Below are positions 58,250-64,000 of a stretch of 64,000 bases of DNA, in pieces. The first letter of the stretch is position 1; each line of letters starts with the position of its first letter. The DNA is from Zasmidium citrigriseum (Eukaryota > Ascomycota > Dothideomycetes > Mycosphaerellales > Mycosphaerellaceae): positions 1-64,000 of the forward strand of contig NHNW01000067.1 of the NCBI GenBank assembly GCA_002786025.1. Reading direction: 5' to 3'. Below the pieces are notes generated by a model. That model saw only the letters and a program-made list of their open reading frames with translations. It made no database searches and was not told the DNA's origin. The translations under genes were made by a program, and so were the position numbers.

Positions 58250-61200
58250 CTAATAATACTAGTACTTCTAATATCGACGAGCTCTCGAGGGAGTTTTAGA
58301 ACCTCCGCTCGAATAATATATAGCTAGAGCTACTATAAGGATAGTAGACTCGGAGTATAGTAGTAGCGTAGTAGTAGTTAACTATTCTAGAGAACGACGA
58401 GGAAGATAAGGATAAAGACGACGACGATAAAGACGACGATAAAGATAACGAAGAGAGTAGTAAAGAGGAGCTAGAGCTAGAGCTATAAGGCTAATAGACT
58501 TATAGTATAACTATAGTAGAGTAATAGCTAGCTAAAGACGAGGAAGACGGCGAAAAGTAGGATAAGCTTAGTAATAATAAGATTTATAACGAGCTATAGA
58601 ATAACTCTAGTAACTACCGCGCGGAGTATAAAGTCGAATCGGAGCTAGAAGAAGAAGGCTACTAGCGAGCTTAAAAGCGAAGCCTTATATAGAAGCTAAC
58701 TAATATAATAGCTACTATTAAGGAAGCGAATCTAAGTACTCCTCGCTTTATTAAGGCGTAGTATAGCGAGCCTAGTAATAAGATATACTATAAGCGAATT
58801 AACTAGGTATAGAAGGCGTTAGATTATAAGCGTTTCTATAGTACCTAGGTTTTACGGTCTAAGTTAAAGTAGTTAATTACCTCGAAGTCTAAGTTCTTTA
58901 AGAAGTATAACCCTAATAAGAGTATAGAGAAGGTAAAGTATCCTCCTAGTTATATACTATACCGTAGACGGTAGCTAACGAGTAATAGGTTAATCTATAA
59001 GATATATTTAATAAGATCGAGAAGAAGGCTCTAACTTAGAACAGTCTACTCTAAGAACTATTACTAAATAAGCGTATCTAGTAGACGAAGATCTAAGAAG
59101 GCGAGTATCTATAGAAGCTAGATAAGTTTAAGAAGATTCTAAAGCGTATTACGAGCGTTACCTAGATTATCGCCTACTCTATCGCTCTTATCGACTCTAG
59201 CTAGTTCGTAAAGGCCTTTACTATATATATAATCGTATATAGTATTCCTCGTCGTACTATAGACTTACTTACGGGCCTAGGTATTTCTACCTTATTCTAT
59301 ATAGGCTAGCGTATAATAGTCTAGAATATAGACGCTACTAAGCGCTTTATTAAGTAGATAGTAAAGGATCCCTAGACGTATATTATATACGATAACTTCG
59401 TCTAATAGGAGAATCGTAAGGGCGAGTAGGTTATTAGTAGTAAGACTAAGTAACTTAATATAACAATATCGTATATTACCCGTAATAGCTATATTCTAGA
59501 GACTAGATTAACGAAGAATATACTCTATTTCGACCGTAAGCTTAATCCTATAGTAATAATATAGAAGATTATTAATAATAAGTATTAGAGGGCTACGACT
59601 AGATACTATATCGATATAGCTATTAGCTTTAGATTCCTAGATACTATTAATAAGGTCTTTAATTAATACGATTTTAGTACGGGTCCGTATCTAGAGGGTT
59701 CTATAAAGGAGCGGTATTTATAGCTAGTAGTCTAGTAACTCGAGCCGATAGCGTAAGATATCTATTCTATAAAGATCTCTATATACGATAAGGGCTCTAT
59801 TAAAGGTACTATTAGTATACTTAAGGATATCTTTAAGAACTTCCTTAATCTTAAGGAGTCTAACTTCGAGTCCCGACTCTAGATCGTTACTAGTAATTAG
59901 ATAACTAACTAGCGTATCCGAAGCGTATAAAACGAGTATATTAAGAGTACTATAATATACGATAAGTATAACTAGGTAGTAGCGACCTCTAGGTAGTTCT
60001 ACGTCGCTATAAACACCCTATATACGGCGCTTCGTACTTATTTTACGTTTAATAGTAATAGTAAGTAGCTAGCCTATTCGTTCTCTTAAGATAACGGATA
60101 CTTCGGTTTACTAGGTATCTAGGAATTAAAGCTATAGTACTTCCGTCTAGCTAATCTTACCTTTCGTTTATACCGCTCTCGAATTATCGCCTTATTCGAA
60201 TAGGAGCTAATCGACTATAGTAAGCTAGATCTCTAAGGTAACTAGTAGTAAGGTAACTAGTAGTAAGGTAACTAGTAGTAAGGTAAGAAGAAGAAGAAGA
60301 AGAAGGCTAAAGCTAAGAGTATAGGTAAGGGTAAGCCTAATAGCCGTATCGTAGCGATTAACTAGGCTATCGCTACCCTAACGCCTACTAAGTACTATAA
60401 GATCGTAGAAGCTATCGAAGATAAGACCCTTACTAAGTAAGCCTAGTAGGGTAAGGAGAAAGATAGCTTAGATATTAACGATCCTTTATTTACGACGATA
60501 TACTAGTTCCTTAAAGAGCTAGAGTACTTCCTTACGATCTATATCGCTATCTATAAGATAGACGTTAGCTAGCTCCGCTATCTCGTACCGTACTTAACCT
60601 CTTACTTTATTAGTACTAAGTAGACTAACTATACCCGCGAGATACTATATCTTAAGTAGCTACTAAGTACGTCTAACGAGGAGCTAAGCGATATAGTTAT
60701 AGCTACCTCTATTATTAACTTATCTAGTATAAGTAGTAAGGGTATCGCCTCTAACGAGTAGCTTAAGTTCTTTAATAAGGAGTTCTCGGATAATATTAAG
60801 AAGCTTAGTAACTTAACCTACGATATCTAAGCTACGATCCGTAATAAGGTATTAAATCGCGAAGTAGGCCGTATTATCTAGAAGATATTTAAGAGTATAA
60901 TTAGTATTAAGGGAACGATATATTATATAGCGAAGAATACGGTACTAGATATACTTACGTACGCTCTTAAACTATAGGAGGATAGTCTTATTAAGAAGAA
61001 GAAGGGAAGTCTAGGTGCCCTATCCGATAATATCTAGGCTATTAGTATTAGTAAGCTAGTAGATAACGTTAAGGAGCTAAACTTAAAGATCGAGCTCTAC
61101 TCTCGTAGTATTACCTATACTACGAACGACGCTAATATTAATAGTAAGGACGACCTTAACGCTACTAATACTATATAGTATATAGATAGCGCTAACGATA

Positions 61201-61310
61201 GGCCTATAGAGGATAGTATTATAGATAACGAGATAGATAATATATTCGTAGATAAGGCTAGATATAAGTAGCTAGATATCGAGTAGGTTAATATAACTAG
61301 TAGTAGCGAT
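58250..61310 (+). pseudogene. RIP-inactivated DUF6589-like gene relic
   Basis: A plus-strand frame, read through TAG/TAA, is continuous from about 59,040 to 61,310 with no indels (phase checked between 59,391, 60,090 and 60,237). It reads TGLGIS, HITRN/SYIL and YDNF motifs (59,270-59,395) and a later DNGYFG..GI.ELKL segment near 60,090, a pattern I associate with the fungal DUF6589 family of unknown function, often found next to transposons. Upstream, 58,385-58,480 is a strongly acidic, Asp/Lys/Glu-rich low-complexity stretch, and 60,237-60,330 is a run of repeated GNQQQ-like codons followed by a Lys-rich run. Total coding length would be about 1,000 residues. It has dozens of in-frame stops and no start codon. 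The family assignment is from memory of the motif pattern and is moderate. Confidence 0.55.
60237..60281 (+). repeat. Three 15-bp codon repeats inside the relic
   Basis: GGTAACTAGTAGTAA occurs three times in tandem, in the reading frame of the relic. Before RIP each unit probably encoded Gly-Asn-Gln-Gln-Gln, so glutamine codons became stops in the unit. Confidence 0.85.
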
Positions 61311-61338
61311 TAAGTACTCGTTATTAGTAGGGTTCTAG

Positions 61339-61503
61339 ATATAGAGCTAAATTACTATAGAGTATAGAGCTAAATCGCTATAGAGTATAGAGCTAAATTA
61401 CTATAGAGCGTAGAGCTAAATCGCTATAGAGCGTAGAGCTAAATTATAGGTATAGAGCTAAATTATAGGTATAGAGCTAAATTATAGGTATAGAGCTAAA
61501 TCG
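61339..61503. repeat. Tandem repeat array, about 20-bp units
   Basis: Repeats of TATAGAGCTAAAT with a variable spacer (ACTATAGAG, CGCTATAGAG or ATAGG) run through about 165 bp immediately 3' of the relic coding frame. The unit length is 18-21 bp. Such an array may be 3' UTR sequence of the degraded element. Confidence 0.85.
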
Positions 61504-64000
61504 ATAGCTCTTAACTTAAATAGACTTTAGTATAGATATTCTTAGATATCCTTTCGTATAAGATAGTATTTTAATTACTTCGCTATCTCCTTACTACCTA
61601 AACCTCTCTACTATCTTAGTACTTAGTCTTAGTACTTAGTCTCGATACTTAGTCTTAGTAATATAGTATAGCGTCCTTCGTATACGATATATCTAGCTAG
61701 AGCGAGTAGGTAATATCTTAAAGGCGTTCGCCTTAGCTAACCGACCGTATATCTTACTAAATAAAGAAGATATATATAAGGCGGCTAGTAAGCTTAGAGA
61801 TAGTCGAACTTAGAGCGGGTACCCCTTTCGGTATAGTAGTAGACCTATATTATTTAACGATAGTAGCGCTAACTCCTTATAGTACTAATCCTAGCCTATC
61901 TATATATACTATTCTACTAGTAAGAGGTTACCGCTATCGCTACCGCTAGTAGTAGCCGCTATAAGGAAAGTAGTCGATCGTTAGCTCTAAGTTAAATAGT
62001 ATCGATAGCGATTCTAAGAATAGATAGGCTCCGCCTCTACTATCTCCCTATCCGTTATCGCCGCTTATACTACCGCTTTAGATATTAACGCCCCCTCTAG
62101 AGTAGCCGCTTCCTCTAGAATAACTATTACTACTACCTTAGCGAAGGAAGCCTAGCCTAAAGAGACTAACGATAGTAAGACGAATACTAGAAGATCCTAT
62201 AAGGTATTATAGCTAGGTAATTACCTCCTAGATAAGATTAAGACCTAAGGTATAAGTTAAGTATAGTACTATTATATATATAGAGGAGATAGACGCTAGA
62301 GTCGAAGTACTAGCCTACGAACGGTATCGACGGCTAGGCTCGATATTTAGGCCTTATTAGAGATATACTAATCTAGCTTAGGCTTAGTTTAATAGAAAGA
62401 GAGGTAGTAATAAGTATACTCGGTATTATTACGATAGATAAGAGTATATACTATAGTAGTCGAAGTTATATATCTAGTCTTCTAGTAGTCTACTATTAAC
62501 GCTATTATAGGCTAGCTAGCTAGCTTATACGGCAAATACTAAAGCTACTAGCGCCTACCTTTAACTTCCGAGCTACGAGTACCTTTACGATTATTACGAT
62601 ACTTCCTTTATATATATACGACTAGCTTCTTATATATTATACGATATAGATAGATATAGTAAAATCCTATATACTAAACTTCTTCTCTTCTTTTATAGCT
62701 TCCTTTAGAAGTACCTCTATATATACGAATACCTCCGTATATCTAAACCTACTAATAGAGCTATATTATACCCTCTATTAAGATCTATCGCCTATAACCC
62801 CTCTTTAGCTCTATTACCTACTTAGCGTATATAGGTAGGTTAGTCTATAGGCGCTAGGTTATACTATCTTAATACTCTCTACCCTTCTACCCTTCGCTCT
62901 TCTAGCGCTATAGTAGCCTAATACCTACGTCTCGGTAGCTCCCGCTTATCGCTATTTACTATAGTATTATCTAAAACCTTACCTATACTAACGTTATATC
63001 GCTACCTACGATTCTTTATATACGCGTAGCTATAAGTTCTCGTCGCCCTCGCTTTTCCTTCTTCTTCCTTTTATTAACCTCCGCTACTACTTTAATACGA
63101 TCTACCTTATATATATAATAGCGAGTTATATATTAGTTAGCTTAGCGGTAACTACTAGGGTAAGGAGAGATCTATCCTACCTAACGACGTTAAACCGAGC
63201 GGTTAAGCTTACGATAAAACTAAGCGGTAGGCTAGCTACTATCTACTATACTAAAGAACTAAGTACTTAAGGCGCCTAGCTATCTAGTTACGACGTTAAA
63301 CTAATACTTAGGCCTATCTCGTCTACTATAACGGTAAACTACGCCGTCTAGCTTTATAACGGTAAACTAAGCCGTTTACTAGTATATTATCTAAGCCTTA
63401 GTAACTACTATCTATCTAGAATCGATAAGATTCTACTTAGTCGGTAGCGTACCTTATTCTTATTATTTAGTCCTTTACCTACCTAGGTCTACCTCTTTAG
63501 TTTTACGGCTACTATTAGGGTACTTAGTAAGGTACCTCTCTTACCTATATAGTCGCTCTAAGTAGGCCTAGTATAAAGGTCGACTAGTTACTTAGCCGGC
63601 CTTCTAAGAGGCGTAGGGTTTAGGGGTTTAGCTTAAAGCGTCCTTAGGGAGGCTCTTAACGGCGTAAGGTATAGCGATATATCTACTAATAATTATCGAG
63701 CTACGATACTAAACTAGCGGCTAGCTACTCTACTTCGACGGCTCTTAGCTATTAAGGGTATAGTATCTAGTCTTACGTCCCTTAGCGTACTTCGGTAGGC
63801 TCTTAGACTCCTTTACTAAACTAAACGGTCTTAATCTCGGCTATAAAAGAGGCGTTATATATTAGTCGTTATCTAATACTATTAGTTCTAGAGTTCTAAC
63901 TCTTAGGCTTATCCCTTAAGATACCTAAGGCTCGTAAGATTAGACTTTACCTTAAGACTTCGGTCTTAAGACTCTACTTCTAGTTATTAATAACTAGCGC

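Larger units (their letters stand above)
57690..64000. other. Right RIP-saturated block
   Basis: As on the left, CA and TG are almost absent, TA over-abundant, and CG retained, while start codons and TGA are missing and TAA/TAG appear in all frames. The block extends to the end of the window. It contains a DUF6589-like relic, a tandem repeat, and about 2.5 kb (61,510-64,000) of unassigned sequence in which I see short direct repeats such as TAACGGTAAACTA at about 63,330 and 63,357 but no gene. Confidence 0.95.

Overview
The window looks like a chromosome segment of a filamentous ascomycete (Pezizomycotina; the gene set and short introns suggest Dothideomycetes, but I cannot name the species). 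Evidence is the many 31-62 nt introns with GTNNGT/CTNAC/YAG signals, a Zn2Cys6 regulator, a PNP-NACHT-ankyrin receptor, an RTA1-like protein, and two long blocks that have been destroyed by repeat-induced point mutation (RIP).

Layout. Positions 1 to about 34,320 and about 57,690 to 64,000 are almost completely free of the dinucleotides CA and TG, so they contain practically no ATG/TTG/CTG codons and no TGA, while TAA and TAG are everywhere. This is saturated CpA-to-TpA RIP. Reading TAG/TAA as former CAG/CAA/TGG/CGA recovers long, indel-free frames: a MPH1/FANCM-type DNA helicase relic (about 8,640-11,600, +), a LINE-type endonuclease/reverse transcriptase (about 13,300-16,420, +), an unidentified minus-strand protein inside a 5.73-kb direct tandem duplication (19,620-25,350 and 25,351-31,080), and a DUF6589-like gene (about 58,250-61,310, +). 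A minisatellite (31,081-31,449) and a very AT-rich, nearly CpG-free stretch with a 0.45-kb direct repeat (31,450-34,140) close the left block.

Between them, 34,320-57,690 is a sharply bounded island of normal composition with 12 genes: a cytochrome P450 broken by one in-frame TGA; an SMP-30-like six-bladed propeller; an alpha/beta hydrolase; a divergent pair of a family-2 glycosyltransferase (hyaluronan-synthase type) and a membrane-anchored polysaccharide deacetylase; a divergent arsenic pair (ACR3 arsenite exporter and a rhodanese/Cdc25-type arsenate reductase); a PNP-NACHT-ankyrin NLR with one frame break; an RTA1-like 7-TM protein; a Zn2Cys6 transcription factor whose zinc cluster is split by an apparent GC-AG intron; a secreted BPL_N/GATase1-like protein; and a four-TM MARVEL-like protein.

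Working together: GT2 plus deacetylase suggests synthesis and deacetylation of a surface glycan; ACR3 plus reductase is a complete arsenate detoxification module; P450, propeller lactonase and hydrolase could form a small catabolic or secondary-metabolic group. The whole island has accessory-region character: resistance, surface polysaccharide and immune-receptor genes enclosed by RIP-inactivated repeats.
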